DNA of 64,000 bases, from the NCBI GenBank assembly GCA_965278965.1, contig OZ257127.1, forward strand, positions 558,001-622,000. Reading direction: 5' to 3'. The translations under genes were made by a program, and so were the position numbers. This stretch comes from UBA10649 sp965278965 (GTDB lineage: Bacteria; Actinomycetota; Actinomycetes; S36-B12). Below the pieces are notes generated by a model. The model was not told where the DNA came from, did no database searches, and saw nothing but the letters and a program-made list of their open reading frames with translations. Shown one piece after another: positions 7,731 to 16,228 of the stretch (positions within the stretch are counted from its first letter, which is position 1; each line of letters begins with the position of its first letter).

Positions 7731-8681
7731 TTAGCGGTCGCGGGCGAGGTCGGCGGCACCGACGAGGCCCGCCTCGTTGCGCAGCTCGGCGATCTTGATC
7801 AACGGGGCCGGTCGCGTCTCGAGCCCGATGAGCTTGTCCGCGAGGGTCCGACGGGCGCTGGACAGCAGCAGCTCGCCGGCGTCGGACACCCCGCCGCCGA
7901 TGACGAACACGTCCGGGTCCAGGACGGCCGCGAGGTCGGCGAGACCTCGACCCAGCCACATCCCGGCGGTCGTGAATGCCTCGAGCGCGACCGGGTCCCC
8001 CGCCCGCGCGGCCTCGGTGACGTGCCGACCCTGCACACCTTCGGGGGTCCCGTCGCCCATCCCGAGCAGGATCCCCGCCTCGGACCGGCGCTCGGCAGCC
8101 AGCGCGCGGGCCTCACGGACGAGGGCGTTGCCGCTCGCGTACTGCTCCAGGCAGCCGTTGCGGCCACAGCCGCACGGCACGCCGTTCGGCACCGCGTTGA
8201 CGTGGCCGATCTCGCCCGCCGCCCCGTGGGCACCGCGGAACAGCCGGCCGCCCAGGACGATGCCGCCCCCGATGCCCGTACCCACCGTGACGAGGACGAG
8301 GTCGCCGGAGCCGCGCCCGGCCCCGAAGCGGAACTCCCCCCACGCGGCGACGTTGCCGTCGTTCTCGACGACGACCGGCAGTCCGGTTGAGGCCTCGAGG
8401 ATGGTGCGTGCGGGCACCAGCGACCACTTCAGGTTGGGCGCGAAGTAGACGACCGAGCGCTCGGCGTCTACCGGGCCGGCGACGCCGAGGCCGACGCCGT
8501 CGATCGGCTCGCCGACCTGGCCGGTGAGCTCCCCGACGACCTCGGCGACCAGCGCGAGCACGCCCATCGCATCGGCGTGCGGCGTGTCGCGCCGAGCCGT
8601 AGCGACGATCTGACCGTCCTCAGTGACAGCGCCCGCCAGGATCTTGGTCCCGCCGATGTCGACGCCGATGCTCAGTCCCAC
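7731..8681 (-). CDS. ROK-family glucokinase
   Basis: A 316-residue sugar kinase. The N-terminus carries the ATP-binding motif IGVDIGGTKILAG; the middle has the ROK signature with the zinc ligands (HVNAVPNGVPCGCGRNGCLEQ) and the conserved GTGIGGGIVL. It should phosphorylate glucose with ATP in the cytoplasm. GTG at 8681 is chosen because the kinase fold begins there; the longer open frame has no conserved sequence. It is the last gene of a minus-strand run from 10611. A cre-like box lies 21-34 bp before the start, which fits catabolite or LacI-family control. Confidence 0.9.
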   Translation of the reverse strand: MGLSIGVDIGGTKILAGAVTEDGQIVATARRDTPHADAMGVLALVAEVVGELTGQVGEPIDGVGLGVAGPVDAERSVVYFAPNLKWSLVPARTILEASTGLPVVVENDGNVAAWGEFRFGAGRGSGDLVLVTVGTGIGGGIVLGGRLFRGAHGAAGEIGHVNAVPNGVPCGCGRNGCLEQYASGNALVREARALAAERRSEAGILLGMGDGTPEGVQGRHVTEAARAGDPVALEAFTTAGMWLGRGLADLAAVLDPDVFVIGGGVSDAGELLLSSARRTLADKLIGLETRPAPLIKIAELRNEAGLVGAADLARDR

Positions 8682-8701
8682 GTGCGGCAGCGTAGACCGA
8701 A

Positions 8702-8715
8702 AGTAAGCGCTATCA
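8702..8715. promoter_or_regulatory. cre-like (LacI/CcpA-family) operator before the ROK kinase
   Basis: AGTAAGCGCTATCA matches 13 of 14 positions of the classical cre consensus TGWAANCGNTNWCA (only the first base differs). It lies 21 bp or more upstream of the kinase start and touches the stop of the upstream gene. It differs from the palindrome at 2557-2596, so another LacI-family regulator would be involved. Confidence 0.4.
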
Positions 8716-9102
8716 CTCCCGGATCGGCAGCCAGCGCACTCCGGATTCCTCCGGCCCGTCCGGACCGGCCCCGTGGCCGCTCGCGTCAGCGGCCGCGCCT
8801 CGGCCGACGTCACCGAGCACCAGGGACGCCCGGCACACGAGGCACTGGGGGTGCGCCCGCGGATCGTCGTGCTCGGCGTGCGGCGCCAGCACGGCATCGG
8901 CCGCCCAGTCCACGATGCGTTGGGCACCGGACAGCAGGCCGAGCCAGTCCAGTCCGGGGACCCAGCCCGAGGACCCGGCCGCGGGTGCGGCGTCGTCCCC
9001 GGCCTCGCCAGCGTACGCGCCCTCGTCGGCCGGGCCGGGCACCTCGGCCGCCGGCACCTCGTCGCCGGAGTACCACCACGGCACGCGCGGTGCGTCGCTC
9101 AT
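8713..9102 (-). CDS. conserved actinobacterial hypothetical protein (possibly DUF5304-like)
   Basis: A 129-residue acidic protein, Gly/Ala/Pro-rich in its first third, with a central segment GLDWLGLLSGAQRIVDWAADAVLAPH and one CxxC (PQCLVCRASL). Its start overlaps the stop of the ArsA-like gene by ATGA, so they are coupled. I recall a DUF5304-type protein next to glucokinase in Streptomyces, but cannot confirm that this is the same family. Function unknown. Confidence 0.7.
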   Translation of the reverse strand: MSDAPRVPWWYSGDEVPAAEVPGPADEGAYAGEAGDDAAPAAGSSGWVPGLDWLGLLSGAQRIVDWAADAVLAPHAEHDDPRAHPQCLVCRASLVLGDVGRGAAADASGHGAGPDGPEESGVRWLPIRE

Positions 9103-10166
9103 AGCGGCTCATCCTCGTCGGCTGCTGCGCGCGCCCGCCACACGGCGGGGTCCGGCCGGAACCGCACGAGGAAGCCGCTCTCCTGCCGGACCGCCTCCAC
9201 GGCCGTCGTCCGACGCAGGACCGGTGGCAGCTCGAGCCACCGGTACGACCCGCCGGACTCCAGCACGAGGTGGTCGTCCTGGACACCGATGCGAACGCGG
9301 CTCGCGACCGCCTGCGGGATGGCGAGCCCCCACTCCCAGGCGTCGTCGTCGCCAAAGGGCGCCTGCGTGGACACCTCGGCCACCGGCCCGGCGGGTCCGG
9401 CGATGCCGATCCCCTTGGGGACAGCGGGACGGCCCGGCCCGGACCGCCACACCGAGATCCCGGCCAGCTCGGCCAGCGCGGCGAGCGCAGCCGCCGCATC
9501 GGCCCGCTGATCGACGCCCGCGCGTTTGCGCGGGTAGGGGTCGACGACGATCCCGTCGACGCGGGCGCCGAGCACGACGAGCGCGGACAACGCGCCGAGC
9601 ACCTCATGGACGGCCTCGGGTCGCGGCGGCGCCGCGATCCGCCAGGTCACGCCAGGCCCGCACAGCAGGGCACCCAGCTCGGCGGCGGCGCCGCGAGCCG
9701 TCGTCAGCCGGTCGAAGACCCCGGCCTCGTCGTCCGTGCTGCCCATCGCAAGGTCCGGCCCGAGCGCCGCATCGAGCAGCGCACCGACCGCGGCCGGGTG
9801 CGCCAGCAGGTCACGGGCGGCCCGCTCGTCGCCGGCGTCGACGACGACGAGATCGACCTCGGGGTCCTGCGCGACGGCGCGGATCCGTTCGAGTGCTGCC
9901 GCGCGCCGGGCGTCGCCCAGACCGGCGGTTGCGGCCAGCGGCAGCGCCGAGCCACCGAGCGCGGCCAGCGCCGCGGTGAGCGCTGTCGCCCAGGGAGCGT
10001 CATCGGACTCACCCGAAGGGGCGGCCGTGTCGGCCGAATCGGCCACGACGAGGCGCACGCCCAGGCCCGCATCGCGGCCGGCATCGGCCGTGGCCGCTGC
10101 CAGTGGGTCGCTCGCAGCGCCGACGGCGCAGATGACGACGATGCGCGTCGCAGATTCGTCAGCCAC
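9099..10166 (-). CDS. ArsA-like protein with degenerate P-loop
   Basis: A 355-residue protein. The N-terminus begins with a beta-strand (TRIVVICAVG) where ArsA/Get3 ATPases carry GKGGVGKT, but here the sequence is AVGAASDPLAAATA, with no Lys-Thr, so ATP binding by a Walker A loop looks lost. The C-terminal 110 residues match the ArsA_HSP20-type beta domain of actinobacterial ArsA-like proteins (EWGLAIPQAV, WLELPPVLRR, FLVRFRPDPAVW). The GTG start overlaps the START-protein stop by 8 bases. In M. tuberculosis the gene at this place (Rv2184c, from memory) is also ArsA-like. Role unknown. Confidence 0.75.
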   Translation of the reverse strand: MADESATRIVVICAVGAASDPLAAATADAGRDAGLGVRLVVADSADTAAPSGESDDAPWATALTAALAALGGSALPLAATAGLGDARRAAALERIRAVAQDPEVDLVVVDAGDERAARDLLAHPAAVGALLDAALGPDLAMGSTDDEAGVFDRLTTARGAAAELGALLCGPGVTWRIAAPPRPEAVHEVLGALSALVVLGARVDGIVVDPYPRKRAGVDQRADAAAALAALAELAGISVWRSGPGRPAVPKGIGIAGPAGPVAEVSTQAPFGDDDAWEWGLAIPQAVASRVRIGVQDDHLVLESGGSYRWLELPPVLRRTTAVEAVRQESGFLVRFRPDPAVWRARAAADEDEPL

Positions 10167-10611
10167 CGGCGGCGAGAGACTCCACGCGCTTCTTCAGCCC
10201 CTTCAGCGCGGTGTCGACGATGACCTTCTCGGCCTTGCGCTTGATCATGCCGATCATCGGGATCTTCACGTCGACCGAGAGCCGGTAGTGCACCGTCGTC
10301 GAGCCGCCGCCCGCGTCGGAGAGGGCGTACTCGCCGTCCAACGCGGTGAGCATGTCGCCCTTGGTCAGCGTCCACGTGACCTTGCGGTCACCGTCCCAGT
10401 CGTACTCGAGCTCATAGGTGTCCTTGATTGCCCCGGAGCTCAGCGTGAACCGCGCGTCGGCGGGCCGGTTGTCGTCCTCGTAGACCGACAGGATCGTCAC
10501 GGACGTGATGCCGTCGCTCCACTGCGGGTACGCGGGCAGGTCGGCGATGACTGCCATGATCGCCGCGGGCGACGCGTCGATGACGATGCTGGACTCGGTC
10601 TGCTCGGCCAT
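10159..10611 (-). CDS. SRPBCC/START-domain lipid-binding-like protein
   Basis: A 150-residue protein with the helix-grip fold pattern: ESSIVIDASPAAIMAVIADLPAYPQW at the N-terminus, then alternating strands, and a long C-terminal helix (LKGLKKRVESLA). It is the counterpart of M. tuberculosis Rv2185c (TB16.3) by position and type. Such proteins bind hydrophobic ligands in a cavity. A TAGCCT box stands 6 nt before the ATG, so the transcript is probably leaderless and starts the ROK-kinase operon. Confidence 0.88.
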   Translation of the reverse strand: MAEQTESSIVIDASPAAIMAVIADLPAYPQWSDGITSVTILSVYEDDNRPADARFTLSSGAIKDTYELEYDWDGDRKVTWTLTKGDMLTALDGEYALSDAGGGSTTVHYRLSVDVKIPMIGMIKRKAEKVIVDTALKGLKKRVESLAAGG

Positions 10612-10639
10612 GTCGGAAGGCTACTCGCCGCAGGCGCCG

Positions 10640-11419
10640 CTACAGGTCCAGCACGAACGGCCGGCGGCGGGCATGGAAGTGGCCGACGTTGATGCACTCG
10701 GTGGTCCCGATCCGCCGCCGCGCGGCCAACGGCTGGTGGACGTGACCGAACAGGTGGAACCGAGGCTGGACGTCTCGGACGTAGGTCGCCAGGGCCTCGC
10801 TGCCGAGCTCGAACCGCCGGGCGACGACGTCGTACGTGAGCTCAGGGACGGCCGGCGGGATGTGCGTGAACAGGACGTCGACCGGGCCGAGCGCCTCCAC
10901 CGCGGCATCGAACTGCTCGGCCGGGATCTCGTAGGGCGTCCGCATCGGGCTGACCAGGCCGCCGCCGACGAACCCCCACCGCATTCCGCCGACCTCGACC
11001 ACCGCGCCGTCCACGACCTGGTGGCCAGGTCGAAGCCGTGCCCCCCACAGGTCGGGCACATCGACGTTCCCGAACGTCAGAAGGGCCGGCGTCGGCATGG
11101 CCTCGAACAGCTCGTCGTACTGCACGGCGACCATCGAGCGCATGATCGCCCAGCGCTCCTGCGGGTCCGTCACGCCCAGCCGTGCCCACGCGTCGGCGCT
11201 GAGTGCGCCCGCCTCGTCGAAGCGGTTGGCGGTGCGGGCCTCGATGTACGCGCGGGCGTGCTCAGCACCGAAGAGATCGGCATAGATGCCGCGGCCCGGA
11301 TCGTCGTAGTCGAGGAACAAGATCAGGTCGCCGAGGCACACGAAGACGTCGCTGCCCTCGGCCGCGCGGGCAAGGTCGGCGGCGGCACCGTGGACGTCGC
11401 TGACGACATGGACCCTCAT
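10640..11419 (-). CDS. metallophosphoesterase
   Basis: A 259-residue calcineurin-like phosphoesterase with all metal motifs: VSDVHG (residues 6-11), CLGDLI, FGNVDV, LFTHIPP and FGHVHQ. Cytoplasmic. The ATG at 11419 is chosen because it lies directly before the DxH strand and overlaps the upstream stop by ATGA; the frame extends further but without conserved residues. The substrate may be a phosphodiester or phosphoprotein and is not determined by the sequence. Confidence 0.88.
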   Translation of the reverse strand: MRVHVVSDVHGAAADLARAAEGSDVFVCLGDLILFLDYDDPGRGIYADLFGAEHARAYIEARTANRFDEAGALSADAWARLGVTDPQERWAIMRSMVAVQYDELFEAMPTPALLTFGNVDVPDLWGARLRPGHQVVDGAVVEVGGMRWGFVGGGLVSPMRTPYEIPAEQFDAAVEALGPVDVLFTHIPPAVPELTYDVVARRFELGSEALATYVRDVQPRFHLFGHVHQPLAARRRIGTTECINVGHFHARRRPFVLDL

Positions 11420-11826
11420 GACACCCTCGGTTCGCGCGCTCCGCCCTCGAGCTCCTCCTTCAAGGCCCACACCGCGCGCTTCCACGCCACCGCCTGGCGA
11501 CGGCGGAGTGCCTCGAGCTCGCGGTCCCCGTGCGGCGACCGTGGCAGCTCACGAGCGGCGCGGGAGGACCCGGGAGTCGCCGGGTCGACCGACATCGCGT
11601 AGCGGATCACGACGCCGTCATCGGTGTCGACGAGCACGACCTCGGTCACTCCGACGACGACGCCCGACAAGGACCAGCGCATCCCGTCGATGCCACGGTC
11701 CACGACGACCGTTGCCTCCGTCTGCGGCCACCACGACCGCCACCGCGGTCGCTGGGCGATGACCTCGGCCACGACGCGTCGCGAGACCACGATGACGGTC
11801 TCGTCGCGGACCTCCACGCCAGCCAC
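11416..11826 (-). CDS. conserved actinobacterial protein, possibly START-like
   Basis: A 136-residue protein with VEVRDETVIVVSRRVVAEVI, then WRSWWPQTEATVVVDRG and alternating strands, suggesting a small helix-grip or dimeric beta fold; the C-terminus is a charged helix (ALRRRQAVAWKRAVWALKEEL). It is translationally coupled to the phosphoesterase. CATCCT stands 6 nt before the GTG start and could serve as a leaderless -10. It lies where M. tuberculosis has the hypothetical Rv2186c. No function can be assigned. Confidence 0.7.
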   Translation of the reverse strand: MAGVEVRDETVIVVSRRVVAEVIAQRPRWRSWWPQTEATVVVDRGIDGMRWSLSGVVVGVTEVVLVDTDDGVVIRYAMSVDPATPGSSRAARELPRSPHGDRELEALRRRQAVAWKRAVWALKEELEGGAREPRVS

Positions 11827-11908
11827 CCGCCCAGGATGCCACGAGGGCGCGCGCGACCGACCGGCGGAAGCGGTCGCCTGCGGAAGGCCGTTCGTCTACG
11901 GTGAAAAC

Positions 11909-13705
11909 ATGCGCCAGGAGTTCGCCGTCCCCGTGCTCGTGCCCACTCCCGCTACGGGGAGCGTGGTCGACCACATCATCGAGAACGCCGAGAAGGCGCC
12001 TACACGCGAGGCGTTGTCCGTGCCGCGCGGTGAGGCGTGGGTGTCCATCACGTCCGCGGAGTTCCTCGCCGAGGTGCGTTCGGTCGCCAAGGGCATCATC
12101 GCCAACGGCGTCCAGGCCGGCGAACGCGTCGGCGTGATGAGCCGCACCCGCTACGAGTGGACGCTGGTCGACTACGCGATCTGGTACGCCGGCGCGATCA
12201 GCGTCCCCGTCTACGAGACCTCCTCGGCCGAGCAGATCCAGTGGATGCTGAGCGACTCCGGCGCGGTCGCCCTGTTCTGCGAGAGCGAGAAGAACAAGTC
12301 GACGTTCGACGAGATCGCCGTGCACGTCCCCTCCGTCACGCGGGTGTGGGTGTTCGAGGACGAGATCATCGACCGGCTCAAGGGTGAGGGCGCCGGCGTC
12401 TCCGACGAGGAGCTCGAGGGCCGACGCGCGACGCTCGGCCCGGACACGATCGCCACGATCATCTACACGTCCGGCACGACCGGCCGGCCGAAGGGCTGCG
12501 TCCTCACGCACGGCAATGTCATGTTCGAGGTCGACAACGTCGTCAACGGACTGCACGACGTCTTCCTCGCCCCCGGGTCGTCGACACTGCTGTTCCTGCC
12601 GGTCGCCCACGTGTTCGGCCGCGTCATCCAGGCGGGCTGCCTGCGCGCCGGCGTGCGAATGGGTCACTCGGCGAACATCAAAGACCTGCTGCCCGGTCTC
12701 CAGTCATTCCAGCCGACGTTCCTGCTGGCGGTGCCGCGGGTCTTCGAGAAGGTCTTCAACTCTGCGCAGCAGAAGGCCGTCGCCGACGGCAAGGGCAAGA
12801 TCTTCGACACTGCCGCGCAGACCGCGATCGACTACAGCCGCGCCCTCGACGCCGGGGGCCCCGGCCTCGTGCTCAAGGTGAAGCACGCGCTGTTCGACAA
12901 GCTCGTCTACAGCAAGATCCGGCATGCGATGGGCGGACAGGTCCGCTGGGCGGTGTCCGGGAGCGCACCTCTGGGTGAGCGGCTGGGGCACTTCTTCCGC
13001 GGGATCGGGGTGACGATCCTTGAGGGCTACGGGCTGACCGAGACGACGGCCGCGACCACCGTCAACCGGCCGGACGCCCTGCGGATCGGGACCGTCGGCC
13101 AGCCCGTGCCGGGTGCATGCGTGAAGGTGGCGCCGGACGGCGAGCTCTTGCTCGGCGGCGGCCAGGTCTTCGTCGGCTACTGGAACAACGAGGCGGCCAC
13201 GGCGCAGGCGATCGAGCCCGACGGCTGGTTCCACTCCGGTGACATCGGGGAGATCGACGACGACGGCTTCGTGCGGATCACCGGCCGGAAGAAGGAGATC
13301 CTCGTGACGGCGGCCGGCAAGAACGTCGCCCCGGCCGTGCTCGAGGACCGGCTGCGGGCGCACTGGCTCGTGAGCCAGTGCATGGTCGTCGGGGACGGCA
13401 AGCCGTTCATCGCCGCTCTGGTGACGCTCGATCCCGAGGCCCTACCCGCATGGGCCGCGCAGAACGGCCGCGCGGGCGCATCGGCCGCGGACCTCGCCGA
13501 TGACCCGGCCCTGCGCGCGACGATCCAGTCCGCGGTGGACGACGCGAACAAGGCGGTATCGCACGCCGAGGCCATCAAGAAGTTCCGCATCCTGCCGGTC
13601 GACTGGACCGAGGAGGGCGGACAGATGACGCCATCGCTGAAGCTCAAGCGCGCCGTCATCATGTCCGAGTTCGCCGACGACGTGGACGCGCTCTACGCCG
13701 GCTGA
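11909..13705 (+). CDS. fadD15: long-chain fatty-acid-CoA ligase (FadD15-like)
   Basis: A 598-residue AMP-forming acyl-CoA synthetase. The adenylate-forming motifs are all present: the P-loop IIYTSGTTGRPKGCVLTH near residues 185-202, EGYGLTETT near 371, and GWFHSGDIGEIDDDGF followed by ITGRKKEIL. It activates long-chain fatty acids with ATP and CoA. Start ATG 11909 has TACGGT 6 nt upstream, a leaderless layout; the open frame extends 95 codons upstream over other genes and is rejected. Position matches fadD15 (Rv2187c, from memory). Confidence 0.93.
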   Translation: MRQEFAVPVLVPTPATGSVVDHIIENAEKAPTREALSVPRGEAWVSITSAEFLAEVRSVAKGIIANGVQAGERVGVMSRTRYEWTLVDYAIWYAGAISVPVYETSSAEQIQWMLSDSGAVALFCESEKNKSTFDEIAVHVPSVTRVWVFEDEIIDRLKGEGAGVSDEELEGRRATLGPDTIATIIYTSGTTGRPKGCVLTHGNVMFEVDNVVNGLHDVFLAPGSSTLLFLPVAHVFGRVIQAGCLRAGVRMGHSANIKDLLPGLQSFQPTFLLAVPRVFEKVFNSAQQKAVADGKGKIFDTAAQTAIDYSRALDAGGPGLVLKVKHALFDKLVYSKIRHAMGGQVRWAVSGSAPLGERLGHFFRGIGVTILEGYGLTETTAATTVNRPDALRIGTVGQPVPGACVKVAPDGELLLGGGQVFVGYWNNEAATAQAIEPDGWFHSGDIGEIDDDGFVRITGRKKEILVTAAGKNVAPAVLEDRLRAHWLVSQCMVVGDGKPFIAALVTLDPEALPAWAAQNGRAGASAADLADDPALRATIQSAVDDANKAVSHAEAIKKFRILPVDWTEEGGQMTPSLKLKRAVIMSEFADDVDALYAG

Positions 13706-13740
13706 TCGGCACTGATCGGCACTGATCGGCACTGATCGGC
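13701..13740. repeat. four tandem copies of a 10-bp unit
   Basis: The unit (A/G)CTGATCGGC is repeated four times without interruption; the first copy contains the TGA stop of the acyl-CoA synthetase gene. The 10-bp period is close to one helical turn. Confidence 0.85.
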
Positions 13741-13769
13741 GCGGGGCGTTGCCGGACCGATCACGGTCC

Positions 13770-14003
13770 TCAGCTGGCGACGCGCGGCACGAGGCGCAGC
13801 GGCGGCACGAGACCGGACTTCGCCAGCACGGCCATGGCGGCCGCGTGGTCGTCCGCCACCTCGACCTCACCGCGCCCCGCCGGATCGAGCCGGTCGCGGG
13901 GGTCGACGACCCCGAGGACACCCGGCGGGCCCAGCAGCACCGTGACGACGCAGTCGTCGCACGCCGGCCCGGCCACCTCGCACGTTCCGCAGTCGATGAT
14001 CAT
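13770..14003 (-). CDS. small Cys-motif protein, conserved in actinobacteria
   Basis: A 77-residue protein opening with MIIDCGTCEVAGPACDDC, four Cys in two CxxC pairs, then VVTVLLG and an acidic middle, ending in a helix with GLVPPLRLVPR. The Cys arrangement suggests a small metal site. TAGCGT 7 nt before the ATG indicates a leaderless message. I recall similar proteins at this place in other actinobacteria, without known function. Confidence 0.75.
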   Translation of the reverse strand: MIIDCGTCEVAGPACDDCVVTVLLGPPGVLGVVDPRDRLDPAGRGEVEVADDHAAAMAVLAKSGLVPPLRLVPRVAS

Positions 14004-14036
14004 GTCCAGGACGCTACGTCGACCCCCTGACAGTGC

Positions 14037-14312
14037 CTACGGTCCGCCGTCTCCCGGGCCTTCGTCGGCCGGTCCGCCGAACTCGGGGCGGGCGACGAGC
14101 TCGACGCGGTCGACGGCGCCGCACCAACGGCACGCGACCTCCTCGACCGTCTCGGCGAGCACCTCGCGCTCGTCGACGGAAGGCTCGCCCGCCATCGACA
14201 GGTGCCAGAACTCGCGGACCCTGGTCGTACGGGTCACGTCGAACCGGGTGAGGTTCCCGCAGTGGGCGCAACGCCAGCGGGACCGCTCGTCGGGCAGGGC
14301 AGCGGTGGTCAC
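14037..14312 (-). CDS. zinc-ribbon protein of unknown function
   Basis: A 91-residue protein with two Cys pairs, RCAHCGNLTRFDV at the N-terminus and ACRWCGAVDRVEL 45 residues later, a typical zinc ribbon, and a Gly/Pro-rich tail. GTG start with TAGGGT 6 nt upstream, leaderless type. It is divergent from the nuclease gene and shares an 80-bp intergenic region with it. Probably nucleic-acid or protein binding; no function known. Confidence 0.75.
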   Translation of the reverse strand: MTTAALPDERSRWRCAHCGNLTRFDVTRTTRVREFWHLSMAGEPSVDEREVLAETVEEVACRWCGAVDRVELVARPEFGGPADEGPGDGGP

Positions 14313-14392
14313 GCGCCGACCCTATCCGCCCGCCGCGCCGGGCCGTGCCCGGCCGCCGGCCGCTGTCCCAGGTCGCGCCTAGGGTCGCGGAC

Positions 14393-16228
14393 GTGGACCG
14401 GCGAGGAGGGGCAGCAGGCGTCGGCAGCGGCACCGGCAGCGAGCCGGAGCAGCTGCGTCTGGCCGACCTCGGCACGCCGCTGCGCGAGGTCACGTTCGTC
14501 GTCGTCGACCTCGAGACCACCGGCGGAGCACCCGCCGATGCCGGGATCACCGAGATCGGCGCCGTGAAGGTACGCGGCGGGGAGGTCCTCGGCCGGTTCC
14601 AGAGCCTGGTCAACCCGGGAACGCCCATCCCGCCGTTCGTCGCGGCCCTCACCGGCATCACCGAGGCGCTGGTCGCGACCGCCCCCACGCTGCGCGTGGT
14701 GCTGCCGATGTTCTGGGACTTCGCCGGCGACGCCGTCCTGGTCGCGCACAACGCCCCCTACGACATGGGCTTCCTGGCCGCGGCCGGCGTCAAGCACGCG
14801 CACCCGTGGCCGTCACCGACCGTCCTGGACACCGCCCGCATCGCCCGCGTCCTGCTCCACCGCGACGAGGTGCGCAACTGCAAGCTCGCAACGCTCGCCG
14901 CCCACTTCCGGGCGAGCGTCACCCCGACCCACCGCGCCCTCGACGATGCGCTCGCGACCGCCGACGTGCTGCACGGCCTGCTAGAGCGTGCCGGCAGCCT
15001 GGGGGCCTCGACGGTCGCGGACGTCGTCGACCTGTCGGCGCGGGTGAGCCGCGCCCAGCGGACCAAACGGCACCTGGCCGCCGACCTTCCGGACGCCCCG
15101 GGCGTGTACGTCTTCCGTGACCGTCAGGGCGTCGCCCTGTACGTCGGCACGTCCCGCAGCATCCGGACGCGCGTCCGCAGCTACTTCACGGCCGGAGAGC
15201 AGCGTCGGCGGATGGCCGAGATGATCGAGATCGCGACCGTCGTCACGCCGATCGTCTGCGCGACCGCGCTGGAGGCGCACGTCCGCGAGATCCGGCTCAT
15301 CGTCGCCGAGCAGCCCCGCTACAACCAGCGCTCACGGCGTCCGCAGGCACAGCGCTGGCTCAAGCTCACGGTCGAGCCCGCTCCGCGGCTGGCCGTGGTC
15401 GCCCAGGTCGCGGCCGACGCCGGCGACGGTGCGCGGTACCTCGGCCCGTACGGCTCGCGGGCCGGTGCCCAGGCCGCCGCCGAGGCGCTCCTGCTGGCCT
15501 ACCCGGTCCGCACGTGCACCGCCCGCCTGGGGCGGCGCTCGCGGCAGCGCTCCCCCGGCTGCGCTCTCGCCGAGCTGGGCCGGTGCCTGGCACCGTGCGC
15601 GGCCGACGGGGACCGCGACGCGTACGCCGACCAGGTCGAGCGTCTGCGTGCTGCCATGTCGGGCGATCTTCGCGAGGTCGTCTCCGCCGTGGAGAGGCGT
15701 ATGGCGGTGCTCGCGGCGGACGAGCGCTTCGAGGAGGCCGCGACCTGGCGCGCACGACTGGAGCACGCCGTGACGGGCAGCGTCCGCGCGCACCGGCTTG
15801 CGGCGCTGTCCGCGGCGCCGATCGTCGTCGCCGCAGAGCCGACGCCTGAGGCCGGCTGGCAGATCCACGTGGTCCGGCATGGCCGGCTGGCTGCTGCCGG
15901 TACGGCCCCGCCGGGGTCCGATCCGCGTCCGGTCGTCGATGCCCTCGTGTCCTGCGCCGAGCACGTCGACCCGCCGCCGTTGCCCGCCCCGGCCGCGCTG
16001 GTCGAGGAGTCGCAGGCCGTGCTCACGTGGCTTGAGTCCGGCGAGGTCCGGCTCGTGCGGGGTGGGCCGCTCACGTGGCCGTTGCACTGCGGGGGCGCAG
16101 CGGTGGCCCGCCTGACGGCCGCCCGTCAGGCGACGCTGGCGGGTGCGTACGACGAGGACTACCGCGCAACGGCGCCGGCACGCCGGGCCCGCGGCTCGCG
16201 GCCGCTTGGTCCCGCCCGAGCGGGCTAG
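14393..16228 (+). CDS. DEDDh exonuclease with UvrC-like GIY-YIG domain
   Basis: A 611-residue two-nuclease protein. Residues about 35-200 form a DnaQ-like DEDDh exonuclease (VVVDLETTGG, VLVAHNAPYDMGFL, HRALDDALATADVL). Residues about 230-310 form a GIY-YIG domain as in UvrC and Cho (APGVYVFRDRQGVALYVGTS). A UVR-like helical pair follows (VLAADERFEEAATWRARL). It should act in DNA repair in the cytoplasm. The GTG at 14393 has TAGGGT 7 nt upstream (leaderless). The 3' end overlaps the convergent trpD stop by 4 bp. The M. tuberculosis counterpart by position is Rv2191 (from memory). Confidence 0.9.
   Translation: MDRRGGAAGVGSGTGSEPEQLRLADLGTPLREVTFVVVDLETTGGAPADAGITEIGAVKVRGGEVLGRFQSLVNPGTPIPPFVAALTGITEALVATAPTLRVVLPMFWDFAGDAVLVAHNAPYDMGFLAAAGVKHAHPWPSPTVLDTARIARVLLHRDEVRNCKLATLAAHFRASVTPTHRALDDALATADVLHGLLERAGSLGASTVADVVDLSARVSRAQRTKRHLAADLPDAPGVYVFRDRQGVALYVGTSRSIRTRVRSYFTAGEQRRRMAEMIEIATVVTPIVCATALEAHVREIRLIVAEQPRYNQRSRRPQAQRWLKLTVEPAPRLAVVAQVAADAGDGARYLGPYGSRAGAQAAAEALLLAYPVRTCTARLGRRSRQRSPGCALAELGRCLAPCAADGDRDAYADQVERLRAAMSGDLREVVSAVERRMAVLAADERFEEAATWRARLEHAVTGSVRAHRLAALSAAPIVVAAEPTPEAGWQIHVVRHGRLAAAGTAPPGSDPRPVVDALVSCAEHVDPPPLPAPAALVEESQAVLTWLESGEVRLVRGGPLTWPLHCGGAAVARLTAARQATLAGAYDEDYRATAPARRARGSRPLGPARAG

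Noticed and set aside
7731..8927. ROK kinase extended upstream to 398 residues
   Set aside because: The extension is a shadow of the upstream hypothetical gene and precedes the normal ROK N-terminus (IGVDIGGTK).
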